In this document: positions 11,421 to 24,265 of the stretch, piece by piece
How the letters are laid out: each line of letters begins with the position of its first letter
Position numbering within the stretch: position 1 is the stretch's first letter
Source: Lates calcarifer
Taxonomy: Eukaryota; Chordata; Actinopteri; Centropomidae
Assembly: GCF_001640805.2 (NCBI RefSeq)
Contig: NC_066844.1
Span: 7,162,053-7,226,052 of the forward strand
Direction of reading: 5' to 3'
DNA length: 64,000 bases
Position numbers and translations under genes: made by a program
The notes under the pieces: generated by a model
Databases searched by the model: none
Told to the model about the DNA's origin: nothing
Seen by the model: only the letters and a program-made list of their open reading frames with translations

Positions 11421-12069
11421 TCCTATGATTACATTTTGAACAACACAGATATGTCCTGACCACATCCCATATTTTGGTTCCCTTGAGCACTTCACTTCGA
11501 CACAGAGTGATATATGATATATGGGTACAAGTTTTTTGGTCTTTTTGTTCCCTCTTTTGTTGGGAAACATGGATTTTGTTAGGAAATAAATCATGCAGTT
11601 CACAAAAAGGCACAACTATTGACACACCTCTACAACAAGACAAAAACGAGAGTCAAGTTCAAGCAGTTCCCTTGTCTATGTTGTGAGCGGATGGATGAGT
11701 GGGATGACAGTCATCTCTTTGGATGTTCTGTAATCATGGCTATGTTCACATAGGAGGATTGTGACTAAAGAGGAACCATTACTGAAGCAGCAGGTTGGCA
11801 GTATTGCATTGCGAATGTGGCTCTGCACTGAACGGGTCGGCTCTGTGCTCGAGACAGCTTGTGAGACCCAGGAAGACAAGGATTTTGTTGCCTGCATTGC
11901 AGAAAACTGATAAACTCAGATAGTTCATTAGCTGAACACCAATAAACAAACACAGGCTCAATTGGTCCTATTGCAAATACACAGAATAGCAAATAGAGAC
12001 AATAGATTATATGTAGATGAGAGTGAGTATATCGAATGACCCCAAGAAAAGGATGACCTGACACACACT

Positions 12070-12228
12070 GTAGAAAAGGACATAAAGAGGTGTTTCTTTA
12101 TAATGAGATCTGAACTTAAATTTGACACCACACTGTGGTAATGAATCCTCTAGATATTAAAAACTAAATGTGTCGGGTCTTCCTCTGAATCCAATGAACA
12201 TAGAGACCCAGCTACCTTATACTCTATA
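12070..12228. repeat. Dispersed repeat C, copy 2
   Basis: Second copy of the 8958-9125 repeat (aaatttgacaccacact, gaggtgtttcttta, ttatactcta). It lies inside the proposed syt2 3'UTR, read in antisense. Confidence 0.6.
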
Positions 12229-15200
12229 TATATAAAAAAGATGGACTGTCATGAAGATTGGGATTGTTCATCTTCATACAGAATATGCTGCAAATAATCT
12301 ATTAGTATTCTAATAGTAAATGACACCGACTCAAAAAAACAGATGGAGAAAACAGATCCCCACATCAGAGATGTCATGGTAGATACAGCATTGATATCTC
12401 AGAGCATGCACACAGGTGACAGAACACCAGCTCATCTCATTGCAATCCATCAGTTAAACTTGTGTGTTCACTCATAAAGTGACATTTGTGATGAAAAGAT
12501 TATTGATCGTTTAATTAGCAGACTGGAGCCATCTAAGAGGACTGCATCAATAATGTGCAGTGATAATATTTCACATAGCTAACTCAGGAAGCAATAAAAA
12601 ACTACTGTGTAATAAAGTGAAGAACTAAGTTCAGTTGATTTTATATGCAAATTACTGACTTCACTCAATTCTTATTTCTGATCATAAAAATGAAGGCGGC
12701 TTTATTTGAATAGCAATAAGATGAGGAGGTACGATTTAATGAAGTACGGAAGGAAAAAAAGGGGGCTACAAGTCAATTAAGTCATCCACTGTATCTAAGT
12801 TTGATTAACTAAGACTTGACACCCATCTGGCAGGAGTAAATGAAGGAAACACTTACGGTACACTGAGATAGAAAATCAAGGAGCTGGCAAATGTTCTCCT
12901 TTTTTTGAAACACATACAGTTTACTGGTCAGTGACCAAGACACACTGTATGACAAGTGCAAGCAGAAATGAACAGTAATTATGACTTGTAGCCCAAGCAT
13001 ACTGTTACACTGGATTTAGCACAGAGGACACATACAAACTATGACAGGAAATTAGACAATCATGCAGTATTATGGCTAACTAAGTGGATTTTCACATATG
13101 GTACACAAAGCAACCCTGCTTTAATTCCAGGCATTAAAGGAGCCTGTGAACCCTAACATGGATTCTTCAGACATACATTCAGTCCCATTCAACAAAAATA
13201 CATACACTTTGCAGTCAGTGCATACTGTTTTTTTTACTCTGTTTTATTATCAAAAATGGCACAGAACACAAACACACATACACAATAGAATTATGGTTCC
13301 TCTTTAAAACATGCTACTATTTACATCATCTTGTAAATCCATGCTGTAGCCTATTAACAAATCTGTGCGATGCATAATGTTAACAATAGGAAGAAGTACT
13401 GTGGATGGACCAATCAGTGTGCTGCTGTTTACCTTCCTTTACAGTCGTTTTTAGTTCTGGTGATTATATGGAGGCAAAGAAAGGCTGTAATAATTTGGAT
13501 TTTATAAGCAACTGAACACCTAATTTTGACATTAAACAACCGCTAAATACTTAATGTCGTACCACTGAAATTACTGAATTTAAATATTTTATTTTGAAAA
13601 CCATCTTTCTGAATTTTGTATTTTGTATTCTTCAAGTAGTCTTTAATCGATATCACCCATAATGGTCCAAATGTTTTCTTTAAAATGGATGTTATTTAAC
13701 ATTATGAGTTATATAAAAGTAGATACTGCTGAATTTCTTTCTTTCTTTCATACACTAGCTGATTCTGGTTTCGTTTGTTTCAGTAGGTTTGGTCAGATTT
13801 GCAGTCACACTACTATCAATTGGAATAAGAAAAGCTTGACGTTTCAACCCTGACATTTTCTAATGAAAACTGGTTTGCACATACTCTCAGTTGCAGCTGA
13901 CTGAGTCAGGGCTGAGTCTCAAAATAGCTGAACTTCTCTACAGTTGTTTGACATACCCCATGGAAATGGCAGAAGTATACCCTGGGGTATAAATATCCCT
14001 GGTTCAGAGTCACTGTTTCTCAGCACAAAGGTTGGTGTCTAAATGAAACTGAATTTTTGATCCAGATGTGACCACTTGAATTTTCTTCTTGATACTGTGA
14101 ACCATAAAACTACATACTTAAAATCAAGTAATGCACAACTTGAAATGATCAACTGGAAATTTCAAAGAGGAGAATTCAAACTGCATGCATTCAGACAGAT
14201 AGTTCTCAAAATAAATTATATTCATGCTATAAATACAGTGGAAAAATATTTTTTAAACTTCACAACTAGGTGTCCAGTTGCTGGAAAGACTTGTGGCCTT
14301 TTTTGTCCCCATATCTCTGCACATCACACTAATATATAAGTTGTGAAGTTTAACACCACCATGTTGCAGCACTGTGGCTCCAGGTTTACAAAGCTTACGT
14401 CTAATGAGTGAGCGATCGAAACAACATGAAATACTGCGAGGCATGATACATGCTCGATTCTGCAGCTCTATTTGGTTCAAGCAAATGGTCCTGGATATGT
14501 ATACTGTATTATATGTATATGTATATGTAGCACTTGCCGTGTTGAGATTTTACAAACTGGTATTTTGTACTTGAATTTACGTTCTCTTAAAAAGTGCAGT
14601 TGCAGCTTACATTTCAAATTCAGTTCTCTATAAAAACATCTTGTCTTTGACAGAAATCCTCATCAGAAACTACTGAAGTATTGAAGTGGACTACAGTATG
14701 TTGGGTAAACTACAACATTTGTCAAAGAAAGACATATAATCAGTTCAATGGATATCAAAATTAAATGCGATAGATTGCAATGTTTTTCAGAAGCAACAGC
14801 AGAATTGAAATAGTCATAACTGTTTGGAACATCATTGGTAAGCCTTCTCGTATCCTTACTTCCTCGATGAGTAAGGAAGGTTTTACATCCAAGTGGTCAA
14901 CACAGCCCATGACAGATTTCAGATGGCACATTCACAGTGTCCCTGACTACTTTTGTATGATATTCACTCTGTAAAAAGTTCCCCTTCTAAAATAAAACAA
15001 AGAAGCCTACTGTACTTCTCAAAATGTCATATCAGGAAAGGCACCCTTGAATTCCTGTCCTACATCAGATCTGTCTAAAGACACCGAAGACGTGTGTTGA
15101 ACCTAAATGCATAGACAGTGCCTTCGTGGCAACACAAAACAAGCAACAAAGAAGATAACTGTGTCATCCCTGCCATACTGTATACTCCTGTACTGTATTT

Positions 15201-15831
15201 ATCTCCCACTCAAATATGAGCTGATAAAATGAAGACCGATTTCTCTTGAAAACAAATTGCAACATGGATCGCTGCATTCAGTGTCCACAACCTCATTCAT
15301 TCTCAATTAAATCTTTTTGCATTAATGGACTTAAACAGACTCTGTGCAGGAAATAACCCAATACTACAGTACTTTCTATTGCAAGTTATAGCACACTTAT
15401 TAGCAAGATACAATACTGGGCATGGTGTATGCAGAGCAGTGGGGAGGTAAGTAAAGCATGCTCTATTAACTAAACTAACTAAAGCTTTATTTCCAGTATT
15501 GTCTTCACCAAGACTTTCATTCAGTGTCAGCACCCTAAGAATCAGTTTTTAAGTTTCTTCAAATGAAAGAAAGACCAAAAGTCGATCAGTCAAGAACCAG
15601 TCACCCAATAAACTCAATGCCACTCCTCTCAGCATACACTAATGTGTGAAATGTGATGTTTAAAAAGAGTTTTTTCGACTTAACCATGAATGAGCAGATA
15701 TTCTATGATGTCTCTTTTTTGCTGAGCAGGTTTCATGACGAGTTGTCATGTGTTAAGTCATGGGTTTCATGCAAAGTAGGGGGTGGGGGTTGGATTTCTG
15801 AGTTAGTGCATTAGCTGGTTGGTGGAGCATG

Positions 15832-16047
15832 TTACTTCTTTGCAGCTAAAGCTGCGAGCTGACCATCAATATCCTCCTCAGGTTGCAATGGATGCCACTG
15901 GGCAATGGGGCGCCGAGGATTGGCCAGCATGTCAGACCAGTGCTTCAGACCTAAGCCTGTCGCCTTGCTGCCCACGAAGATCTTTCCGATGGCATCATTC
16001 TTACCGATCTTGTCATAATCAAACACTGTGACCGCCACCAAGATTTT
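15832..16047 (-). CDS. syt2: syt2 last coding exon
   Basis: 216 nt with the stop. [19 protein letters not shown] supplies the last calcium ligands; [17 protein letters not shown] and a short EDID...AAKK tail end the protein. Confidence 0.96.
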   Translation of the reverse strand, partial: KILVAVTVFDYDKIGKNDAIGKIFVGSKATGLGLKHWSDMLANPRRPIAQWHPLQPEEDIDGQLAALAAKK

Positions 16048-19000
16048 CTAAGTGGGAAACAAGAGAGAATCTGTAATTTCTCTGCTATCAGATCATCACA
16101 TTATTTACATATGAGTGTACATTGATTTAAAAGACATTTTTAAGGGAGAGAGGCACAGATCATCTGTATTACTGTATCATTATTGATCAAATCCTAAAGA
16201 TCAAGCTGTCAACTTGTACTGTACCTGCATCTGTTCCAGGGGGATTTCAAAGCTGAAGGATTCATTATAATAAGGGTTTAAGGTGTTCTTCTTGACTGTA
16301 GTCTTCTTTTTCTTCAGTCGCTTACCCCCCTGCAGCAGCTGGATCTTTACATAGGGATCTGTAGAGGGCATCAATATGATTAACAACAGAGACCATGTGG
16401 GCAAGACTTTGTGTCATTTATGACTTTCCTAATGTTTCTGCAATATCTACTCTTTTATTACTCCCCACATGTATTTCCACTATTATGACTTCCTGATTGC
16501 TTTCTGTATTAATTTATCCTAATCTTCTATGCATGTGGACCAGGGAAATTACAGTTGTGAACTGCATTTTCCAAGTGTACTTGCACAAGTGAGCCTTATT
16601 TTCTTGAATAAAACTAAACTGTTCTCAATAGTATCAAACCCAATTAATATGTAATAATGATCATTCCTGTTTACAACATTCTAACTTTGAAGTGATTATA
16701 ATATTTCTGTACCGGATAATCCACAGGCATCCATCTTCTTCAGGTTCTTTGCCTCCAGAATGCAGACGGTGAGTTTCCCAGCAGTGGGGACATAACGGAG
16801 AGAGATGCAGATGTCCCCGAGTTTCTCAGGCTGAGCGGTCAGCACAGAGAGAAGAGACAGAAATGACAAGCACATATACTCATCAGACAGCGCCAGCAAA
16901 CTGATTGTTTTATAGGTTGATGCAAAATGCTCTTGGCTACTGTCTGCTGTACAGTATTTTTTTTAAATCATTCTCTTATATGCTGAAAATTAGGTCTTTT
17001 GTCCCTGCGGCACGGATAGACTTCTGCAGAATTTCAAAACTCTTTATCAGAATAGTTCTGAGAATTTCAGCCAGCATCCACTGAGATGACTGAGATGAAG
17101 TTAACAGAAAATACCACTGATACTAGCAGAAAATGTGACAAATATGTTATATTCTGTATAAAAATACTTCAGCCTCATACTCTGTAGAAAAAGTACAGTG
17201 TCATTAAGAGAAATTTCTGAACACTTACTGCACTACTCCTCTGATGATTGCATTTATGTTACCACAAAATACCTCTTTAAACAACTGTATGTTGATCAGT
17301 TGAATGGAATTATCCTAAAAGGTTAAGGCTGGCGTTGGTCTGTATGTTTCATTATTATCAACAAATTCCATGAAAAGACCAAATCCAACAATGTATAAGC
17401 CATAAAGATGCGATCTTTAAAAAGGTCACAAATGTATAGTTTTATTTATAGCACCCACTTTCATCATAATGAAAGAACATGGCTCACTGATGTGTTTTTA
17501 ATAGTTTTTGGACAACCATGGAATTCTACGGCACAGGGGAATGAGCTATATCAGGCTTTGGATGCACAGATGGTGTTTGTTAGTTGGCAAGCATGTAGGC
17601 AAGTTAGTATTATTTGTTTTAGTCCTTGTTTGGGATTTGAATATAGAATATAGAATATAGAATATCATCAGACTTATAACTTAAAACCGTCATTCTAATC
17701 AGTTTGATTTTTAACAGCACCTCCTCTTGATCGGCACTCTCCAGATCCCGCCACTCCTCGATCGGCCGTCCGAGGTCGATGGTGTTCATAGGAAGCTTCA
17801 CCTCTCCAATGACGTCATGTTTGGAAAATCGGTCATAATCATACACAGACATCACCAAGGTCTTCCCACCAAGCTCCTCATAGGGCACCTGATCAACACA
17901 CACAGGTTTATGTTGTGTTATACCTTGATACCTTATATTTTTTCTATGGTTATACAATAAAACTATTAAAAATGGACCTTGTTTGGGTAAAGATAACACT
18001 GACGCAATACTGGGTAAGCTTTACTCACTACTGAAAGAGAGTCAGTGTTATTTTTTTATATTACTCACCCCGAAATATTGTTATTTTTAAGCACAACAGG
18101 CTAAAGTTTCACCTTAAAACTGTCACAAATTTATGGTTAGTTAGACAAAATGATGTGCGTACCAAATGACATTAAGATCTGGAAGGAGATGTATATTATT
18201 AACAATAACAGTAACATATAGGCTTAAAAATACTACAGTAAAATTTATTCTAACAGTTTGCAACAATTCCATATTATATTTAACCCAACACTAACAAAAA
18301 TGGGGTTTCATTCCATGGGTGCTGGGTAAAGTTACCCCATTGCTGCACTGGTGCCACAATGAGCTACTGATTTTTATTGTGTGTTAAAGGCAATTAAATC
18401 CTAAAATAATGAGTACATGGAAAAGCTACAGTTAAAGAAATTTCAGAAAGTTAATGAGTGAATGAGTATTCAAGTATTCAAGGACAAACAGCTTGAACTA
18501 AATTAGACAATATTAGCTCTGACTTATATGAGCTGCATAATAGAAATAGATATTTGAAAACATAACATACTCCAGCTGACTGACACCTTCTGAAGGATGA
18601 GGACAATTCTACCCTCTCTAGACATGACATTAATGAAAACCTTTCAAGACTGACAAATAAGAAGTATCTCAAATAAACCTGAACAGTGAAACAATAACTA
18701 TGGCTATGAACATCTTTGTGGCTCTGTCTGGGAGAGGAGAGTCAGAGGCATTCTGTAAAATCAGGTTTGTTTTTCTTTTCTTTTCTTCTTTTTTTGCCCT
18801 GCAAATTTGCAGACAGGCAGAGCTTCCAGCATGACCCAGAGTCACTTGTAAAGTCTCTGCGGGCCTTATTAGCTAGGACAGGAAAGATCAGCATGTAGGC
18901 TGTACAGGCCAGTGAGTACACGCAAAACCAGATAAACCTGGCAAGACACAGTCAGTGCTATTACACTTACACAGTATGAGGCACGTGCAGTCAGGGGGTT

Positions 19001-22000
19001 AAGATGATTGCCTACCATCATCCGTAACTGTTTGAGCTATGTCTCTCTTTGAATTTGCAGCTTTATAGATTCATATGAAACCAGGACACCTTTTCTGCAA
19101 CACATTCTGTAACTGTATTTCATCACTGTACAGACACAAAAGGATAAAAGGAACTTACCTTAAATACAAACGTTTCATTGAAGACTGGGTTCAGTGTCTT
19201 CTTGTGCACTTTGGTGTCAAACTTCTTCTTCTTGTCAGGGAAGAGGAGGACTCTAACGTAGGGATCGGAGGTTCCACCCGAGTCCATGGACATGAGGTCT
19301 GCAGCTTGAAGGATGCCAATTGTGAGCTGTGTGCAGAGGAGAGGGTGGGATGTAGAGCACAGGAGTGGTAAGGACAGAATTTTATCAGGCAAAAAGTTTA
19401 CAAGACTTTTCATTTGTGTCAGGGCCACTGCCTCAGACTGGTTATATAACAGCATCTGACAACTTAAGCCTTGCAATCAATCACAAACTTCTTGCCCGAC
19501 TGGAGACATATTGAATGTCAAGAGTTTTCTTCAATGTCACAAAATTGCCACAGTGTGGTGACTTTTTTTTTTTTTTAAAGGTTTTCTGTCCCTACATTAT
19601 ACAGACAAATTTGAAGTATGACTTTAATGCTAGTCTTTGCTCTGTTGACTTAATATGAGACATTTCCCTTTATATTCAGTACCATAAGCCTCATTAATTC
19701 ATGTCATATAGTACCGCTATGGCGATATGCTGCTGAGAGCAGCAGTTGCTGAATATTTGACAAATGAATATCACTTTTCCTTCAGCCAGAATTGTTGCAA
19801 AACTATTTATTTCATACTTTACCTTCTTAAGTGATTTCAGTCTTTCTTCAAAAAGGATCATTCTCCTGCTCTGGCGAGGCTTTACAAAACAGCTGTGTAT
19901 ACATTTGCAAGGTTCAGGTCTTAAAGGACTTGACCTGGCCTGGTTTGACATTTGGGGATATACGCTTATTTGCTTTCTTGCTGTGAGTTAGATGATAGGA
20001 TCGATACCACTCTCATGTGCGTCTTTTAAGATCACAGAGCTTAGCAGACTGTAACAGACTGTAAACAGACTGTAACAGACTGTAAACAGCTGGCCTCACT
20101 CTGTTCAAAGTTTACACAATCTGAAAACCAACTCCTCTAAAGCTCAACATGTTATATCTTGTTTATAGATTGGGTTATCTGTGGACAGAGCTGTTTCTTC
20201 CTCTTTCTAGTCTTTATGCTAAGTCAAGGTAACTTGCTGCTAGTTAGCTTCATATTCATCCACAAACATGTTAGTGAAAGCAATCTTTTTATGTAAAATA
20301 TGCAGATTTTACACACCTACAACTTGTGCCTCTGAAAATAATCTGTTAAAGCTTAAACACAGATGTAAAGCATTTACAAGTGACAACCACAGACCTTTGT
20401 ATTCTCAAAGTCATAATCTATAGAGTACTGCAGCTTCCCCAGTTTCTCTTGTTCCTTCTCCTCTTCCTCTTTCTCCTCCTCCGTCAGTCCGGTCTCTCCC
20501 TCATCATCGTCATCGTCCTGGTGTTTCTGCAGTTTGAAGTCAACAAAACATGATGTGGTGTTAAAGGTCAGGGAGTCAGGAACACAGGGAATACAGGGCT
20601 CCCCACAACAGCCAGCATGCCACAGACACTGGAGCTCCAGGAGTTTTTTTTTTTTTTTTTAAACATGGGAGATACATGTTTTGGTTACTGCTTACCTTCA
20701 CAGCACCTGATAATAATAACCAGGGATTTATCATTTACAGGGGGGGGGGGGATCTCTATTGGTAACACATAAATATACATGTTTATACTTTTGAATAATT
20801 CTGTACACCTCGTCTTCAGTGTGTTTGGATCACTGGGCAATTCCTTCGACATGCTTGTGCAGTACAGTGACAGCCAGAGTCAGTGGAGGCATTGCATGCT
20901 AGTTCCACTAAGAGGGTTAGTAATTGTAATATTTTTCCAATGAAATCAGATATTAGCATAGTTCTCTTGTTTATCAAAGGGCTCATTTGCATTGGCTTTG
21001 GTTTCACCAAATGAGCAAGGAGATAAATGTTTATAGAAAAACCCCTAAGGAACTAGCTCACAACAAAGAATGCCAATGCATATTAAATAATAAAAGCCAA
21101 ATAAGACATAATATTCAGGGCAAGGAGATGGCTTTCAAATAACCTGCAGCTGTTCAGACTTTTAGCAGGATTGAAATTTGTTGTTTTATTAAACCCTACC
21201 CTGACAAGCTTCATATTTCAAGAATAAAATCCAAAAACTTTTTCAACCTGCATGTCTTGTTTCACCTCTAAATTTATGTGGCACCAAAAAAATTGCCTCT
21301 CTTTTCAGCTCACCATTATTACAATAAATGGTTCAGGATTAAAGGGCACAGCCAGCTATTTGAATAATATAGAGTCTTATTGTTTCAGTGTTATTGCTGC
21401 AGTTATAATTACAGCCTCATTGTCAAGGTGACCTTGACTTTGAAATATTCTTACTCTTTTTTCAGGCCATCCAGGGTCTCCTCATTCTACCTCCTCCTTG
21501 AGTATTACAATCAAAAGGACAGATTTGCAAAGTATTTGGCTCCTCATGCAGTTTTGTCATCACCGTTTCCATGTCTCCAAAACAACCAACCATGCCCTTT
21601 ATCACATGCATAGATTAATAGTGTTAAAAGTGTCTTGCATATCATCTCTTAGTCCAATACTTTCCATATTGGTGTGAGTTACAGTTACATTGTCTCAGGA
21701 ACAATGCATTACATGGTTAGACTCTCCTCTTTGGGGTTTATGGAGCACATCATAGCTTTCCATTGTTACATTCTCAAGCTGTCATAACAAAAATAATAAT
21801 AATAATAATAATTTGGGGGGGGGTGACTAAAAAAAGAAAAAGCAAAGGAAGCTACGACTTTCATTCCATGAAACCCCCCTCCGCCCCGGGGGCCAGAGAG
21901 CGTCAACGTGAGCTATCCACCTACCGTAGCGCGGGAGTCCACCACAGTCAAGAAACACGAGGCACACACAAGACAGACACAAAGCGGGAAAAAAAGGAGG

Positions 22001-23218
22001 AGAGCAGAGAGAGGAAGAGATTCAACTCACAAGACACCAAACACACTACAAAAGAGAGGCAGTCAACACCACCACCACCACAATTATGATGAGAAATGAC
22101 ACGCATGTTTTCAGCTTGTTTTCACATTGTGGACACACATAATTGATTGCTTTAATTAACAGTCATTGGAGCATAGGGCAATCTATGGTGGTGTCAGCTG
22201 GTTAGCCCTCAAATGAATCGCTGGCTTTTCTAACATTTATCCTCTGATTTACTGTACTTTGCTTCCAAAATTTCCCGATGTTTCTACAGGCCTCACGCCT
22301 TCATCCATTATCTCCAGTTATGAAAAGCAGCTTTTGGTGCTTGCGACTTGTCAAAAGAAAACTTTCCACTTCACACTGCTCATTATTCTTTGCCACCTGG
22401 TAACAAAGTGTGTCATTTTTCACCATGGGCCACAATGGTATACGTCACACATTTAAACGACCACAACAACAACATCAAATAAATGGAGGGGAAGAGAGCT
22501 CTCCTTGTGTCCTCTACAGCCTGGCCTAAAAGAGCTGCTGGTGAAAGATCAAATTTGGTTAGCTAGAGACATGTTTAAATGAATAAAAACTCAGCAATAA
22601 AATGTCAGAAATAATCATAAAAGCTTGAATAAATAATTGAAAGTAGCATCACCCAAACCATCCAGTTACCCTGACTTTTCAGTGTGTGGGAAGCACGAGG
22701 CGTCATACCTCGCCACCCTGCATGTTCTTCATGTTGAAGCCGTCCTTGCCCTTCTTCCCCTTCTTGTTCTTCTTCTTCTTGCAGCAGCACTTTTTGATTA
22801 TGCAGAAGCAGCAGGTGAGGATGAGCAATGCGGCCACCACAGCGATGGCAATCAGAGCCCATGGAGGCACTGTCAGTGTCAAAACAACAGAGGGAAAATT
22901 GAGATTCAATGGAAACTGTGTTAATTTTCACCAAAATAAATCTGAACTTTTTGTCAAATAAAAAGCATTTTGAATCTCAGCAGGATTTGGGAATGGGTTG
23001 CAGGGCTGCTTACACGGGATTTTATCAATTTCGTTCAAGAATTTGCTCTTGATTTCCTCAAACATGTCATTCTTGCTGATCTCTGTGTTGTTGGAGCCGG
23101 AGATGTCCGGCGCTGAGGTGGAGATGACAGCTGGGGTGGGAGCCATGGTCATGGTGGTGGCGCCAGTGGGCTCAGCGGCTGCCACGGCCTGTGGCTTTTT
23201 GAACAAGTTGAACTTCAT
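15832..23218 (-). CDS. syt2: Synaptotagmin-2, complete coding region (seven exons)
   Basis: Calcium sensor of synaptic vesicles that triggers SNARE-driven fusion. Exons in transcript order: 23218-23014, 22869-22709, 20526-20395, 19326-19159, 17888-17721, 16830-16713, 16358-16225 and 16047-15832, that is one start exon and seven further ones; all phases match and give 433 residues (family about 420). Lumenal N-terminus 1-69 with an N-glycosylation sequon at Asn43; [15 protein letters not shown] opens the membrane segment (about 72-95), followed by a Cys cluster of the palmitoylated type and a Lys run; acidic linker 124-150; C2A about 150-270 with [12 protein letters not shown] and [10 protein letters not shown] calcium loops; C2B about 285-420 with [13 protein letters not shown], polybasic [22 protein letters not shown] and the [17 protein letters not shown] end. 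The first ATG in frame is 23218-23216. Gene context, [10 protein letters not shown] and [11 protein letters not shown] favour SYT2 over SYT1. Confidence 0.92.
16225..16358 (-). CDS. syt2: syt2 C2B exon 2 (polybasic strand)
   Basis: 134 nt. [45 protein letters not shown]. The Lys run is the PIP2/SNARE-binding strand of C2B in the family. Confidence 0.95.
16713..16830 (-). CDS. syt2: syt2 C2B exon 1
   Basis: 118 nt. [19 protein letters not shown] to [10 protein letters not shown], with the last codon split (G + AT gives Asp). Confidence 0.95.
17642..17664. repeat. Short tandem repeat (tagaata)n
   Basis: Three to four copies of a 7-base unit in a syt2 intron. Confidence 0.8.
17721..17888 (-). 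CDS. syt2: syt2 C2A exon 2
   Basis: 168 nt, phase 0. [19 protein letters not shown] and [13 protein letters not shown] carry the second group of calcium-binding Asp residues; ends in [13 protein letters not shown]. Confidence 0.96.
19159..19326 (-). CDS. syt2: syt2 C2A exon 1
   Basis: 168 nt, phase 0. Carries the first calcium loop ([13 protein letters not shown]), the [11 protein letters not shown] basic strand and [14 protein letters not shown]. Confidence 0.95.
19945..20240. repeat. Dispersed repeat family D, copy 1 (syt2 intron)
   Basis: Contains gtttgacatttggggata, cttatttgctttcttgctgt, gataccactctcatg and aagctcaacatgttatatct. This resembles a repeat I recall as very frequent in perciform fishes. 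Other copies: 23996-24265 and 28830-29340. Confidence 0.6.
20045..20088. repeat. Minisatellite (cagactgtaa)n
   Basis: Four copies of an 11-12 base unit (cagactgtaaa / cagactgtaa) inside repeat D copy 1. Confidence 0.85.
20395..20526 (-). CDS. syt2: syt2 acidic linker exon
   Basis: 132 nt, phase 0 at both ends. [18 protein letters not shown], then [16 protein letters not shown], the start of C2A. The donor is AAG|gtctgt, a weak form. Confidence 0.93.
21791..21812. repeat. (AAT)n microsatellite
   Basis: About seven AAT units in the syt2 intron before the transmembrane exon. Confidence 0.9.
22709..22869 (-). CDS. syt2: syt2 transmembrane exon
   Basis: 161 nt. [20 protein letters not shown] forms the single membrane span, followed by a Cys-rich and Lys-rich juxtamembrane stretch and [11 protein letters not shown]. 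Donor GAG|gtatga. Confidence 0.95.
23014..23218 (-). CDS. syt2: syt2 first coding exon (lumenal domain)
   Basis: Encodes [12 protein letters not shown]... to the first base of Leu69. The donor is GT|gtaagc after IleProT; using it with the next acceptor restores the family peptide IPLPPW. About 24 bases of 5'UTR precede the ATG, back to a cctcag acceptor at 23243, so at least one upstream noncoding exon is expected. The N-terminal 40 residues are Ala/Thr-rich. Confidence 0.9.
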
Positions 23219-23995
23219 TGTCAAAGACTAGGTGCAGCGTCCCTGAGGCACACAGAGAACAGACAGAAAGGGAGAATGAACATCACCAAACAACTAGAAT
23301 GTCACATCCTCAATGATAAAGATTAGGTGGAAGAGCAAAAGTGAATGTAGCATGTTAAAGACTTCTAGAAAAAAGATTATTGTTGCTGAATTTGACTGAA
23401 TTTGACTGAAACACAAATTTACACAATTGTATCTGACCAATATACAACAACACAAATTCTAAACCAGGATGTAGTGCTAGCTAGTTATTTGATTAGTAGT
23501 AGACAGACAGAAAGTTGGACCGCAATGGATTAACTGTTAAAGTAATTTATAGCAAAAAAGTCACTTGCTAGTTCCAGTTGCATATTTTCTGGTTTGCATC
23601 ATTATAACTTGAATATGTTTGGGTTTTGGACTGAACAAGCAATTTGAGGATGTTACTTTAAGCTCTAGGAACATTTTAGACTGAATGATTAATCAATTAA
23701 CTGAAGGAAGTTCTAGCCCAACTTAAATACTTTCCACTGTGAACCTTAGCTTTTATGCCACTGTGGTGGCAAATCCTTAAAGTGCTCAGAAATACAGAAA
23801 TCAAAACATCTACTGTGCAATGATAAAGATCATTTTAAGCTGTCTGTGTGAAGAATGAGCAGGAACCGAGGTGACTATTCGTCCCTCTCTGAACACAGTG
23901 ATCTGCCAGAACTGATGGGGAACCCAGAGAGAGACCTGCATCTTAGAGATACGAACTGAAGGAGTTCTACCTGAAAAAGATTGCAGGTCAAATGT

Positions 23996-24265
23996 TAAAG
24001 GAAAAGTTTGATATTGGGAAACATGCTCACTCCCTTTCTTTCAGAAAATTAGATGAGAGGAATGAAGCCTCTATCTTGTCAGTATGGTAAATATAAAGCT
24101 AGCTGGAGTTACTTTTGGACATAACTAATCCTAATCTTTATCCTAAACAAAGCTAAATGGCTCAGTCATGACAATACAAACATGAGAGTGGTACAGTCTT
24201 CTCATCTAATTCTCAGAGAAAGTGAGTGAATATGTTTTACAAAATGTCAAACTATTCCTATAACA
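23996..24265. repeat. Dispersed repeat family D, copy 2
   Basis: Runs from aaaggaaaagtttgatattg through ttagatgagaggaatgaag and aaatataaagctagctggag to aaaatgtcaaactattcc, in the order typical of this family, with internal loss. Confidence 0.55.

Larger units (their letters stand above)
11396..15831 (-). other. syt2: Probable syt2 3'UTR
   Basis: On the - strand, DNA after the syt2 stop codon runs with no coding exon to AATAAA at 11415-11420 (TTTATT on +), followed downstream by a GT-rich element (tgttctgtgtggtgtg). That would make a 3'UTR of about 4.4 kb. An earlier AATAAA lies at 13243-13248. The extent is inferred from signals only. Confidence 0.45.
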
